The notes under the pieces were generated by a model. The model worked only from the letters and a program-made list of their open reading frames with translations, had not been told where the DNA came from and ran no database searches. A program made the translations under genes and the position numbers. Positions 1 to 11,471 of a DNA stretch of 64,000 nucleotides are shown piece by piece. The number at the start of each line of letters is the position of its first letter. Positions within the stretch are counted from its first letter, which is position 1. Source of the DNA: Chiua virens (Eukaryota > Basidiomycota > Agaricomycetes > Boletales > Boletaceae). The stretch is from assembly GCA_019787685.1 (NCBI GenBank), contig JAHNUO010000001.1, positions 186,001 to 250,000 on the forward strand, read 5' to 3'.

Positions 1-3000
1 TTGGTTTTGAAGGACTTGAGAATCTTATTGAGACGTTCGAACAAGAAGGTCCAGAAGTCATGAAGTGGTCCAAAGTTGCGCACAAAAGCTGCTACATGAG
101 TCGCATAGTGGTGATTCGGTTTGATACAAGTTGACCCATAGAGCTGAAGATGCGTCAAATATTATATGAGAAACGAAAAGAAAAAGAAGTAAACCTCACC
201 GGTATCAGTTCTGCACAATACTCTCGAATCAACTGATCTGCTTGCTCGATGTTGCGATCAGAAATCACATGCTTCATGAGAAAGCGAAGCGCTCTTGAGA
301 GCTTGAGGAAATTGGCAGGGTCCCTGTGATGAAGCTTAAACTTGAGATCAGTATCGTCTTCATCTCCATCAACATGACGGTGCTCCTCGTTGTGATCGAT
401 ACTAGTATCTTGTTCTTTTGACGGCACATTTTTGCCTTTGCCATTCTGCTTAGAATATGATCAGATGCTAATACCAAGGACGAGTGAAATGTACCCTTTG
501 TGCCCTCTTCTCAGCTGCAACCCTCACCTTTTCTTTCTTCTTTGCTTCCTTGACACGCTCTCTCTCCACTTTCTTGGCTTGGTCAGCTTCAGCTTTCTCT
601 TGAGCAATACGTGCCTTTTCAGCAGCAAGTGCCTCCTTTCCCAGCACTTTTGCGGCTTTGAGTGCCTCTGCATTGGCTGCCTGACGATTAGAATCAGCGT
701 TTTTCTCAGCCTCCTGACGAGCGATGATTTTGATCCGGTCATTCAAGGTCTCTTTATCTGCAGTTTGTGAAAGGCATGACTGCCAAAGCTGAGGTATCTG
801 AGCCGCAAGGTAAGCAGTCGCAAGACTATAAGGTCAGACACTCACAACAATTGGACCATACACAGTCACAAGAAGGAGCCACTGGTCGGCAGTCAGTGAC
901 CCTCCTGACGGCATCCCAATATCTGTAGGTAGCTTTCCACACGATACAGGTATCGTGAACTCACAATTAGTCAGTCAAATGAGTACATAGTAAATATTAC
1001 GATCACTTACTTCTGGGAGCAATTCATGGAGACGACGAAGCTCGTGGTTTGGGCGAAGGATCTTATTTTGAACCCAGATTTGATAAAAGTGGGTTTTAAC
1101 AAGACCTGGAACAGCAAGTAAACAATATTGAGGACGAGTGTGAAGTGTGAAGAACGTACCAAGAAATAAATTATGCATCGGGTCCACAACAACTTGGCTA
1201 ACGATGTCGAAGTAAGGCAATCTTGATAACTGGGTAAACCGTGTTGCATACGCTTTAACGAAGTTCTTCCGTGCAGTTGGGTTGGACAAATTACGGTATT
1301 CCTCGCCAAGTTGTCGATGTTGTTCATCAGTACGAGGAGGAAATGCTATAAAGACAGTGATACAATTGAGTCAGTAAGCTATGCAAAGAGAGACTTACCA
1401 TCTTTCATGAACGCGCTTGGCTTGTCCTTCTCAGCTTGAGTGATCCAGCAACACGTACAAAAATTAGTATGCCCATGAGAAGCGAATCCACCTATTTTAT
1501 GGGCAGCTGGTTTGTTGCAAACAACTGCGACAAGGATGACACGGACAAGACGACCTTGTAGAATAATGCAAGCATGAACTTGGGGGAGAGCGTAGAGGCC
1601 TACCCTGTGGACAAGAAGGAGTGGAAACTATAATTCCTGTTTTCCAGAGGCGAAGTAAATCAGATACGATTGGCCTCAAAAACCGTTGTATCTGATCTGG
1701 ATTCTGTTCTTTCGGCCCGGGGAGGATACTTGTGAGCAGTAAATTGGACGTGCGATATCTGAATCCAGATCGAAAAGTCATAAGTGGAGACTTCTCATTG
1801 TGAATAGTCTGATATGCTCACCGATACTCTGGTGGCAGATTACATATTGAAAAGGATACGGGACAAGAGGAATGGGAAGGAGCAATATTGCTCCGAATGT
1901 ATGAGAACCTATCAAGCAAGGTCAAGTAGATCGTATCCAAGAAACCAGCCAATCACTCACCAGTCAAGACCAAGGTTAATACCAATACGTAGCTCGCCAT
2001 TTGGACCTTTGGATTCGTTTGGGCCATTTGAAAAAAATAGGGATCCATTCGGCGCTTTGAGTTTTGAACGACAGATATCACCGTCAAAGATATCCATATA
2101 TTGACCCTGAACACGCAGTTTGGCTCTCCAACTGTCCAGCGTATCTTCAAGTCCAGGGATAGCAAGTAAAAAGTGAAGTTGTTGAGAGAGTGGAAGGTAC
2201 GGATACTTGACAAACGGTGTCTTTTTGGTGCGATCATTACCACGCTGCGTCTTGTCAGGAAGGAAAAGGTTGAGATTACATGTAGTACAGATGTCTCGAG
2301 TATGAGGCGAACTCGCAGGTGGATACACTTCTCGACAACCAGGACAGACAGGAAGCATGACGGAAGGTGAATCAAGTCCAAGGACACAAGTTGCTGACTG
2401 CAGGGTTACGAGAGGCTGGGCTAGATCAGGACAGAGAACCGCAAGGAGACATGAGATGATTGCCAGAAAAGCATTGCAAGCGATCCGCGGTAGATGAAAC
2501 TGAAGGTGAAGCCAAGTTGCGAGTGCATATATAACCACAAGATGAGGGGGTTGGCTTGCTATAAAATGTTCTTTGTGACTTGTGTGCTGAATGGAATCGA
2601 CTGTCGTCTCAAAAGGATCAGGATTGTCCTCGTCTGTAATAATAGGAACCTGGGGGATTGTCTCGCTGTCATCGTCAAGCTCGATGATATTTTCGTCATA
2701 AAGGTCAGCAGGCTCCTGAGGGTCATCATCCTCATCGTCCAACTGGTGTGGATCACGACTTGCTTCCTCAGTGAGCTTCTGGAGTTCACGCTCAATTAAG
2801 CGATCTTCGGGATCGACAGAAGGTGGTCGATGTGCATGGTAGGAGTTGAGTGGTCGAGCTCCCATTGTGGTAATCGCATTATATTGAGTATAATAGTCGA
2901 CTGCGTCAAGTAATGCTTCAGGTGAATGAAAATTTGGGCCAAGGTTTGGGAGATCGCTTCCGTGGACTTGAATGTCGATATCTTCCTGGGTAAGCGTTCC

Positions 3001-3267
3001 ATGATCGAGCATCTCCTGCTCAACCAAGCATGACGAAGTTGCAGGAGGATCTGGAAAGCGGAGAATGGGAGGTAAAATGGGACCTTGAGGAGTCAAGGAG
3101 GGATTTTTTGCTGAAAGGTGAGGATTGACGATCCCTCGATGGATCATTTGGGAGGTGACAGTGGAGAGGCGCAGATCATTCCGCTGATGAGTTCGCTTGG
3201 TAGCGGGAGTTACAAGTGCACCCTTGCAGTTGTGCGACTTGCATCTGCATGGGACTAGCGGCGCCAT
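1..3267 (-). CDS. tnp2-family (CACTA) transposase, C-terminus cut by window edge
   Basis: Predicted DDE transposase of the plant/fungal CACTA group, acting on element ends in the nucleus. I chose the ATG at 3267 because it precedes the Cys-rich start (PCRCKSHNCKG) typical of fungal tnp2 proteins. An acidic linker follows, then a zinc-ribbon-like stretch (CPGC...CTTC near 2280-2345), then family blocks YMDIFDGD, PGPKEQNPDQIQRFLRP (about 1670-1720) and VVDPMHNLFLG (about 1170-1205). Downstream come GGSLTADQW (about 890) and a Lys/Glu-rich coiled-coil segment (470-745). Short introns (for example 1530-1580, 1745-1812 and 1915-1955) splice in phase, giving W-F-S-Y-I and G-R-L-V-R joins. I found no frameshift in the visible part. 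The C-terminal block (HDFWTFLFERLNK) runs off at base 1. Confidence 0.85.
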
Positions 3268-3443
3268 ATGTCGAAGAGGTGGAGGAGTAAACAGAGGATG
3301 AGTGTCACGTGTTGAGAAAAGATTTCGATCAAGAACGGTCAAGATACATCAACCTTACTACATGTGCTAATGCGTACATGAGTAAGTAACTCCCAGTGGC
3401 AAACAGAGCAATCGAAGATCATTTGCGGATAGGTGAGACAGGA

Positions 3444-4076
3444 CTAGCACTCTGGGACCTCAGACTGTTTAGTCTTCGTTTGCTTGAGCGTGTATCAGGA
3501 CAATAAATTGTTACTAATGAGTAGCCTGACATACCTTTCCAATTGCGTTATAGGTCACCCAAAAGTCTGTGTCGCTCTCTGGTTCAGTTGTGCTTCCGTC
3601 GTCATTGACTACTGAACAAAGTTGAAGGATTGGCGAAAATGGAAGCAAATATCAGACACACCTTGTACTTTCAGGGTAGCTAGGGCAGTACTAGTTGATG
3701 CGACAAGTGTTTTCTCGTTGCTAACAGACTTGGACCACTTCCGGTGAGTGTCTGGATGGATGTAAGTAACAGAGACTCAGAATAGTTACTCTGAAGATGT
3801 TTACCAGCTTGGTATTCACGCGAAACCATTTTTCTGGATTCAAGCACAGGAGAAGGACGTATTTCGATCGTCTAAATTATAAGCATTGTGATGGATAATG
3901 TATAAAACATCTAAGAGATGACTCACTAATGGACCGGGGCATTCAGGCGTAAAGGTGAAACAGTACACCTCTCAATACTTGAGAGGTAGCTCAAGCGTCA
4001 CCTTGTCCTGCAAGTACTCAACTAGAGCCCTGCTGATGTTGGCTTTGGGGGTACGTGTGATTTCGGGACTATCCAT
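3444..4076 (-). pseudogene. Small four- to five-exon gene upstream of tnp2, one internal stop
   Basis: Not recognised. Five exons join in phase from an ATG at 4076 (MDSPEITRTP) to a stop at 3444. They give roughly 134 codons through segments such as LVEYLQDKV, TFTPECPGP, DTHRKWSKSV and ESDTDFWVTYNAIGK. The introns are short and have canonical GT-AG ends. An in-frame TGA at 3972-3974 interrupts exon 1 and would be Arg if it arose from CGA. The protein is hydrophilic and has no membrane segment. Its place just 5' of tnp2 on the same strand suggests an accessory gene of the same transposon, but it could be a host gene next to the insertion. Confidence 0.45.
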
Positions 4077-4562
4077 GGTGATGGGGATGTTGGTAGGTGC
4101 GAGACTTAGTAAAATTTTGAAGTTTGGGCAATAGTGAACTAGACATTGTCCAGAGGTCTGGATAGTGATTGCTGGGTCAAGTTAGAGAATGGATAGAAGC
4201 AGTATCTGCATGTTTCCGGTTAGAGGAGTTGATGTAAGATTCGACTCAGGTTACAGTCTGGTTAGTTTGAGCGGAAGTTGAAATTGTTCCTTATTTTTTG
4301 GGCCTCCAGGTTTTGTCTGGTTATTCGTTCTATCCTCAGACGGTCTGGTTACATCAACTATCTGACTACTGTTATCGTACAGTTAAAATCTCATTTCCGC
4401 AGTGAGTGCTTCCGACGGAAGACGCGTTGTTGTCCTGTGTGACATGTCGCGTCTCAAATGTCACACACTAATTTACCAGCGCGCCGCCCACTCGCGCCCT
4501 GCGACAACCACTTACCAGCGAACCCCTGCCTCACACACGCCGTTTGACCCGCGAGGAACACC

Positions 4563-6829
4563 ATGAGTCGGAGGGCAAATAATGTTCGAGGACCAACATC
4601 GGCGCTGACAGAGTTTCTTCGAGTACGTGTCCTGCCGTCCAGCGTTAACCTCCTCAAAAGCCAACACGGCACGTAGGAATCTGGCATCAACCCAGCCTTG
4701 ATTGCGCGCCGTACAGCGACGAGAGAACAAGCGCAAGCTCAGGATACTGCAGAGAACGCGGGCCAAGGCACCACGGGTGACCAAGGCGACCGGCCCAACG
4801 AAGGTGAAGAGGCGGTCGCACCCGCGGCATCGACAAGCCGTCGTCGGGCAGTCTCGGTAGGTTTCGTGTCCATCTTATTTCTTGTCGTCGTTTTTGATGC
4901 TATGACATGCGATCCGACTTGACTCAAATCCAGAATACTGGCTATGCATCCGATCAACTCGACGAAGCGGAGGAAGAATCGCCCCCAAAGAAGCGTAGAG
5001 GTGCCAAAGGGAAGACTACTGCCGCGTCCAAGACCAAGGCGAAGAAGAAGGCAAAAGAGGATGGCGAAGGGTCGTCGGAAGACGAGTACAAGGCCATCTC
5101 GAAGAACATATGGTCCATGGGTGGCAATGGCGACCCTAAACCACCCGTCGGGAGTTTCGAGACATGTGCTCGGTGTGAAAAGCAATTCACGGTGGTAATT
5201 CAGACCGAAATCACTGAGATGGGAGAATGACTGTTACCTCTACTAGACGAAATACACGATGGCGGCGAACCCACCACCGGGATATCTTTGCCACCCGTGT
5301 ACAAAAGCATGTGGGGCAGACCCCTTCAAAAAACCAGCTGCTTCGAGGAAAAGAAAACCGGCTGCTGAGAAACGGGATGTAACTGCTTTCGAAGAACGCT
5401 GTTTCCCAACCTTGGCTGTCCTGTGCATCGAGGTGACTATTTCATATTGCACTGGGATTTTTGTTGATCTCTCGGTGAAACATAGCTGATAGGAAAATAC
5501 ATCGATGACGTTGAAGCACTCGGCGATATTGGTTTAGTCAACAAGGATGAACTTGCGAAAACCCTGGCTCGCAACCGCAGTTTGTGAGTGGTAGACGTTT
5601 TTTATGTTCCAAAGCTCATACAGATCGAGTAGAACTGCTGAAAATGCACAATTATTCTATGATGTGCAGAACAAGAGGATTCGGCTTTATGATGCTACCA
5701 GTAAGCCCGCTGCACACTCATACTTCGAATACTTCTATGCTTAACTGCACCCATAGATTTGGCTCCTCCTGCCTTGACGACGCTCGCTAGCCTTAATCCT
5801 AATTTAACGCACTTGCAGCTCGACTATTGTGGTCGAATCGACTGTCCGGTCATTGCTACCTTTGCAAAGTATCTCCCCCATCTCACCCATTTGAGCCTCC
5901 TTGGACCTTTCCTCGTACGCGCAGAAGCATGGATCGAGTTTTTCAAGGCCAAATCAGAACTGCGATCATTCCAGATTGTTCAGAGCCCTCGATTTAACCT
6001 CGAGTGTGCACAGTCTCTTGCAGAGAATTGCACCAAACTCGAAGAGTTGCAGCTGAAAGAAGTCGGACGCTTGGACGATACCTTTGTAGAACCTCTCTGT
6101 GCCTTACCACCTCTGAAATCACTGGACCTATCGAATCCTGGTACCAGCATTTCAGAAGATGGCTGGATTCAGATCCTAGAAAAGCATGGCTCTACACTGG
6201 AGAGCTTTGATCCATCTTGGCACGAAGCGTTCACTGACACGGTGTTGGAAAATGGACTCAGGAAATACGCACGTGTCCTATCAGCGCTCAAGCTAGAGGG
6301 CCTGATAAGTCTGTCAGACGATGGCGTGGCACACTTTTTTGAAAATTGGAACAAGCCTTTTGTTGCCGACAATGAAGACGATGCATCCCAGATGGAAGTG
6401 GATGACGAAGAAGATTGTACAACATTTACTCCTAATCCACCTCTCCGCATTTTGTCGCTCACACGAAATCGTTCTCTTTCGAGTGCAGCTTTCACGGCCC
6501 TCCTTGACCACTCTGCACCATTCCTGACGTACCTTAATCTAAACGGGTTGGGTCCAATCTCCTCCGAGGCCCTCGGACAGCTCAAGGACACCGTCGACGT
6601 GCACTGGCTGGACATGAGCTGGTGCCGTGAACTAGACGATTTCATAATGAAGGACGTGATGTCAAACGTGTCGAAATTGAGCGAAGTAAGGGTATGGGGA
6701 TGTAATCGCATCAGGGGCACAGGGTGGGCTGGCAAGGTACGATTAGCCTTGCTGTTTGCCTATAGAGATTTGATTTACCGTGATGTCCAGAGAGGCCTGA
6801 AAGTCTACGGCATTGAACCAAACGCGTAA
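4563..6829 (+). CDS. RAD7: DNA repair protein Rad7 (Rhp7), LRR protein of global-genome NER
   Basis: Rad7 pairs with Rad16 in the NEF4 complex, which recognises lesions in non-transcribed DNA and works with an Elongin/Cullin ubiquitin ligase. The start is fixed by the family N-terminus (RGPTSALTEFLRESGINP), which is split by intron 1 (4623-4676). Next come a basic Ser/Glu-rich linker with nuclear-localisation-like runs (KKRRGAKGK, KTKAKKKAKE), a CxxC...CxxC zinc-binding module (CARCEKQFTV...LCHPCTKACG, exons 3-4), the block IDDVEALGDIG, and a long intronless stretch of leucine-rich repeats from about 5760 to the stop at 6829. Six short introns all keep phase. It has the expected full domain set and no defect. 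It is the only clear single-copy housekeeping gene on the left side. Confidence 0.93.
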
Positions 6830-8982
6830 TTCATCAGTGCATACGTTGTATAAATTGCCAGGAGCTGCATAGATTTTTACCTAAGGATCACCTTTGCATC
6901 AAGAAATAACACGGGGATATAAGGTGGAACACATATTGACTTGGCGTTCGCTTCAGCATTCGTGTTTAAAATATAAGTTTTCACCCTGGTGGTATATATT
7001 CCGACCTGATCGGGGTGCTAAGTGTTTCAGTCAAGAGGAAATGCACGAGCGAGGAAGGCAGCGGCTTCAACGCGAATCTGTGACATCGGGGTAGCTCAGA
7101 AAGAGTATTGATTTGAAAAGGACTTTGTGCAGACCATCTGGAAGAAAGAATCAGAATCAGAATTCCGTGTGTTAGGGAGCCTGAGGCGCGTGTGGCATGA
7201 GTGGGGGTATTATCGATATCGAGGAACCAAAAGTGTGGGAACCGAGGTATGGCGAAGCTCCTCGTCAGTATTTGATGATCATTGACAGTTTCTGTCGGAG
7301 TCCATGTGGCCCATATAATTCAGTGCCACTGCGGCGCGCCACATGATATCTCTTCTGTCCCCTTCTACTACCACCGCATTCCATCCCGACGTTCTATCGA
7401 CTCAGATCTAACTTGCAATTGAATGGCCTCGATCTGATGATCATTCAAGATCTCGACGCCAACAATCTTGGCATTACTCGACAAATGAATTCTCTCACCT
7501 CTACTCGCCACGGCGAAGTTACAGCAGCCTGAGGTTATACTGTCAACGTGAGTGGCAGACAACTGCTGCCGACACGGAGTTGCCTTGCGCCACCTACTCG
7601 CGTACGATCTTTTGTAACGTCTTCTCAGAACGTTCTAGGCTAATGGTCGCCTTCTCTCCCTTCTCGCGCGGAGTAGGGAATAGAGTGCAAGTACGAATGG
7701 GAGTAGGCCGAGCCTGAGGTGCGGCGGTGCGATAGGCCATTTCTTGCCGTGGGCATTGAAATCTTGTTCGCTGCCTTCTACTAATGCTTTATCTGGCGGT
7801 GCCTGGCATGATGTACCAACCGAGGTGGTACATACGATCTGTAGGCATCTTTGCCTCCGCTTACGCCCTCGTCTGTTCACATGTCCCCAACGATTGATGT
7901 TCCCCTTTCAGATTCAGATAATAATTCTGGACGCGTCGACGGTCAACTTGAAGTGTAAATGTGGATGCGTTGACTTTATGTTGGTTTCAAGTTTACTCAG
8001 TGGGCATGGCCTACTAGACTGCTCTCCTTGGCCGGATGGTTCGCACGTTGGATATTTACATCTATCCTCGGATCTGGCTGAACTTTATTTCGTGCGGATG
8101 TAGGCTAGGTGGGAAAGTGGACTAATCAGACCAGTAATTTGTATGCGAGAGTGTTGCTTGAAACAGCCAGTTGGTGGGTTGCTTTGTCGCTTATGTACAC
8201 CAGATTATTGACAAGCAAGTGGGGTTAAATCATTTGGCCGGACGGATATGAATCCCCTCATCATCGGCCCGTCTCCTCACATAGCCACTCTGCGGTTCGT
8301 GTGCTGACGTATCACTACTGCCCGCGATTTGCTGTGTCACACACCCACACCGGTGTAATATTGGCTGTATGGTACGCAGTCTCCCCGATTTCCTGGGTTC
8401 GAAGGGTTGATCAATCTTCCCAGGATATCAATAGAGGACTCGGGCACTGGCACCCGCAATGCGCATGATGCACTTCTCCAAAGATACCATCGTCATGTAC
8501 GGCATTAATTCCCTGGCGCTGATACAAAATGGAAGCTGTCGTAAGGCGCTGAAGAATCATGATACCAATGCTGCAAGTTTCCGTCCCAGGATCGAGGCAC
8601 CAAGCATTTCTCCAATGACATAGCGCAAGGTTTGATACATACCTGTCCAGTGAGTAGATCGACCAGATCTTGTCGCATGAGAAAACGGCAGGCCAAACCC
8701 GCTCATACTTCTTGATTCGGATGATGGCTACACGTGGAGATCTTTTTGTCTCGCGGGGATCTGGGTACTTATGGATAGATCGAGCGGTACTATGATGACT
8801 ACGCATCGCCGCTGACTTTGAATTTCCGGAGACTGGCGAGAGCTTGCTCGATCACTTTGACATTTCCATGCATCAAACAATGTGCTTAAATTCTCCCGTG
8901 AGCATCCTCCTTAGTGGCCAGTTTGTGCAACCATATTCCCCTTCTATAAAAATCAGCCTCGGCGACACAAGCCCTATTGACC
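6830..8982. other. Intergenic stretch, no supported gene
   Basis: Open frames here are short, on both strands, and lack recognisable motifs. A minus-strand frame at 8411-8806 has a plausible splice pair inside it, but I cannot tie it to a family. No repeats or RNA genes were seen. Confidence 0.4.
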
Positions 8983-9585
8983 ATGTACACCGACATGCCA
9001 TATCAATCTTACCATACTCCGAGTCCCGATCCAGTGTAAGTGTTTTACCATTAGCGACAGATCGTGTGGGATGATGGAACTGACAAAATTTCCCCTTGAA
9101 GTGACGAATTGATTTCGCAGATCCTCGCCGACATCCCCGACGCTTGGATTCCCCAACCCACCACGTCCCATGCATACGCATATGGGTTCGAATTCGCTTC
9201 TGCTTTCCCCTCTGCTCCCGTACCGGAACAGGACACAGCATGGTCAGCGTCGTCGACCCCCTTCGTTCCAACCCCATCGCCGCACCTTACGTGCCGCTGG
9301 GTCTCTCGACCAGATTACCCACACATTTGTGGGGCCCTCCTTTCTGCGGACCCCAAATACGCTTGCAGACACATGCGCATCGCCCACAATGTCCGTGGAA
9401 ACGAGAAAGAGACCGTCGGTTGCCTCTGGCATCAATGCCGCGCTCCGCCTATGCAGCGGGGAAGTCTTATTAGGCACATCTTGACGGTGCATCTGGGGTT
9501 GCTCCGTTGGCGGTGTGAAGGCTGCGGGAGAGTGTTTTCGAGGAAGGGAACGGGCCACATCTGCGTAAGCGGTACCAGTGCGTGA
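8983..9585 (+). CDS. Small C2H2-like zinc-finger protein
   Basis: Two exons. Exon 1 (8983-9033) encodes MYTDMPYQSYHTPSPDP. A GTGTAAG donor at 9034 and an acceptor ending at 9120 join it in phase to ILADIPDAW. The protein of about 170 residues has a Pro/Ala-rich N-terminus and then three Cys/His clusters: C-x(12)-C...H-x4-H (HMRIAH), C-x4-C...H-x4-H (HILTVH), and a final CEGCGRVFSRKGTGHIC with one His and one Cys closing the finger. This is the lay-out of short C2H2 proteins that are numerous in mushroom-forming fungi, probably nuclear and of unknown target. The finger spacing is irregular, so DNA binding is inferred. Confidence 0.65.
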
Positions 9586-10786
9586 CCGTTGGAACCGTGC
9601 AGGTATTTCTCCAAAAGTCACGTCGAGGAAGTGGGTTTATCCTTTTGACCTATCCACGATTGGACATGGATGTATTGTATATTGTATCCCTGCAGGAGAT
9701 GTTCCGAGGTGCGAGAGACCCGTTTCGTGTGTGTTATTGTATGCTATGCTCACAAACACGAATTTCGTCTTATGTATAAAAATGTATATATTTCGGCGTC
9801 GTCGACAGCGGACTTGGCCATTGGTCCGGTCCTCCTAGCGATGCAGCATTTGTATTAACATTATTACCTGTCTTTCTGCCGTATGCACAGAGTACTTTGC
9901 ATTATTCCGTATGTCGCATAAATTGTCTGTGGAAAGATCACAGTGGAATTTATGGAGCGGTCTAATTCAAGTTGGCTCGGTTTACAAGGATATGCCGTCC
10001 GGATCATTAGTTCTACCGTGGTATATATTTATTATTCCCCCGCGTCTGGTTATTGTTTAGACGATACGGACATGCAGGATGAGCGTTATTCCTTGCTTGG
10101 CATCAATGTCACCTTGTTAAGGGATATTAAGCCTTGTCTCTGGGTGGGGTAGCGCCGTCCTGGGGTAAAAGACCACGAACTAATCGACAACTTGGTGCCG
10201 CCGACGCTCAAATAGAGTAAAGTTAGGATAACCCCTCGCCGACTTGCTCGGGACCCCTAAACCTTGCTCCAGTTCCTGCTTACTTGATGAGAGCCTTGAG
10301 CGGGCGGAAGGAAGGGCTTGGTTTTAGACTAGCCCGACATGCGCAAGATATCGGAAAGTTCCGCGGTTGAAGTGACGACATCACGCAGTGCTGGGCGCTC
10401 AGCCGCAGTGGAGACGAGCTTCTGTACATACCCGTCATTTAAGGTTGTGATGAGGGTTCGACTTCTTGTGCTTCTGGCTCCGCGCGATTTGAGCTTAACT
10501 TGGCAAGGACTAGTAAATATTCTTGGGTGTAAGCTGGTCTGTCCTTCCTTCGGTTGATCGATCCGGGCGTCCGAGTCCAGCCATCGTGCTGTCGTCGTCC
10601 TGACGATGGCTCACAGTTTTTCTTGTTTGGTGTGTGGCTGTTGTGGATGAATCTCGACGCAACGATCTTGAGCATGGACAGCATAGATTATCGAAAGCCA
10701 TGAGCAACAACCCATGTCAATGTCTCTTGTCTGGTTGTCACAGTCCATTCCATTACTTTGAATTATCCAACGTGGGTTTACTTAAT
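9586..10786. other. Intergenic stretch, nothing recognised
   Basis: Only short open frames without motifs or consistent splice phase. I see no RNA gene or repeat. Confidence 0.4.
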
Positions 10787-11471
10787 TCAAAGCAAGGCAA
10801 GAAGTTCATGTCGATCTGCTTCATTGAAGATTGATGCGTACGGTCCGGGCTTCAGGTAGAAAGACATCACATAACTTACGAAGCGCCAATGATTCAGATC
10901 CGTGCCGTCTCCCGGTGACTCGTCCATGAAAGCACATACCAAAATTGCCGAGACTACGTCTCCGTCGGATCGAAATGGCACGCTCGCGTTGGCTGTGACA
11001 AACACGTATGGGTGCAGCGCGGATTTGTGAAGGAATACAAGGGGATCCAGATCTGGATGCCCGACTTGGATGCCGGTTGGTCGAACACAGCTCGCGCGAA
11101 GGACGCACTGATGGCATCCGCGAAGGGTGATGCGCTGGTTGAGATCAAGTAGATCTGAATCTGATTGGGCGCGTAGTCTAGGTGACATGGTTTCCTCCGC
11201 GTGCGTGGCGAGAAGGGAAGAAAATGGTGGGGAGAGGACAGAGGTGCCGGTGATGCGCCCACACGGCACGGAAAGTCCTCGCCGGAATGAATTTGGATCG
11301 CGGTTGTGATACATCTGATGTCGAGGGGACGGAACGCTCACCACCGCTGGGAAGGACGCAGAATCCTAAAGTTTCGTCGGATCCCGAACTGTATCTTTCG
11401 GCCTCGTTCTCGTCCCCGCTGATACTAGTTGGGATACAGAAATGAATCAATGATCGAAGAGAGCGCAGCAT
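10787..11471 (-). CDS. Hypothetical two-exon gene, weakly supported
   Basis: Not recognised. A minus-strand frame starts at 11471 (MLRSLRSLIHFC) and contains a possible short intron at about 11318-11344 (GTGAGC...CAG). It then continues as an open frame of about 170 codons to 10787, passing through HPDLDPLVFLHKSALHPYVF and RHELLALL near the end. The length of the open frame and the in-phase splice are the only support. There are no domain motifs, signal peptide or membrane span. A second possible donor (GTAAGT) lies near 10880. It may be spurious. Confidence 0.25.

Larger units (their letters stand above)
1..4076 (-). mobile_element. CACTA-type DNA transposon, truncated by left window edge
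   Basis: The block is defined by a tnp2 transposase gene and a small gene upstream of it on the same strand. I could not identify a CACTA terminal repeat near 4.1-4.5 kb, so the right boundary given is simply the outermost supported start codon. The left part lies outside the window. The transposase frame is well preserved while the small partner gene carries a stop, so the copy may be fairly young but not fully intact. Confidence 0.65.

Noticed and set aside
8411..8806. 131-codon minus-strand frame as a gene
   Set aside because: One splice-like pair is present, but there is no motif, no further exon and no recognisable family.
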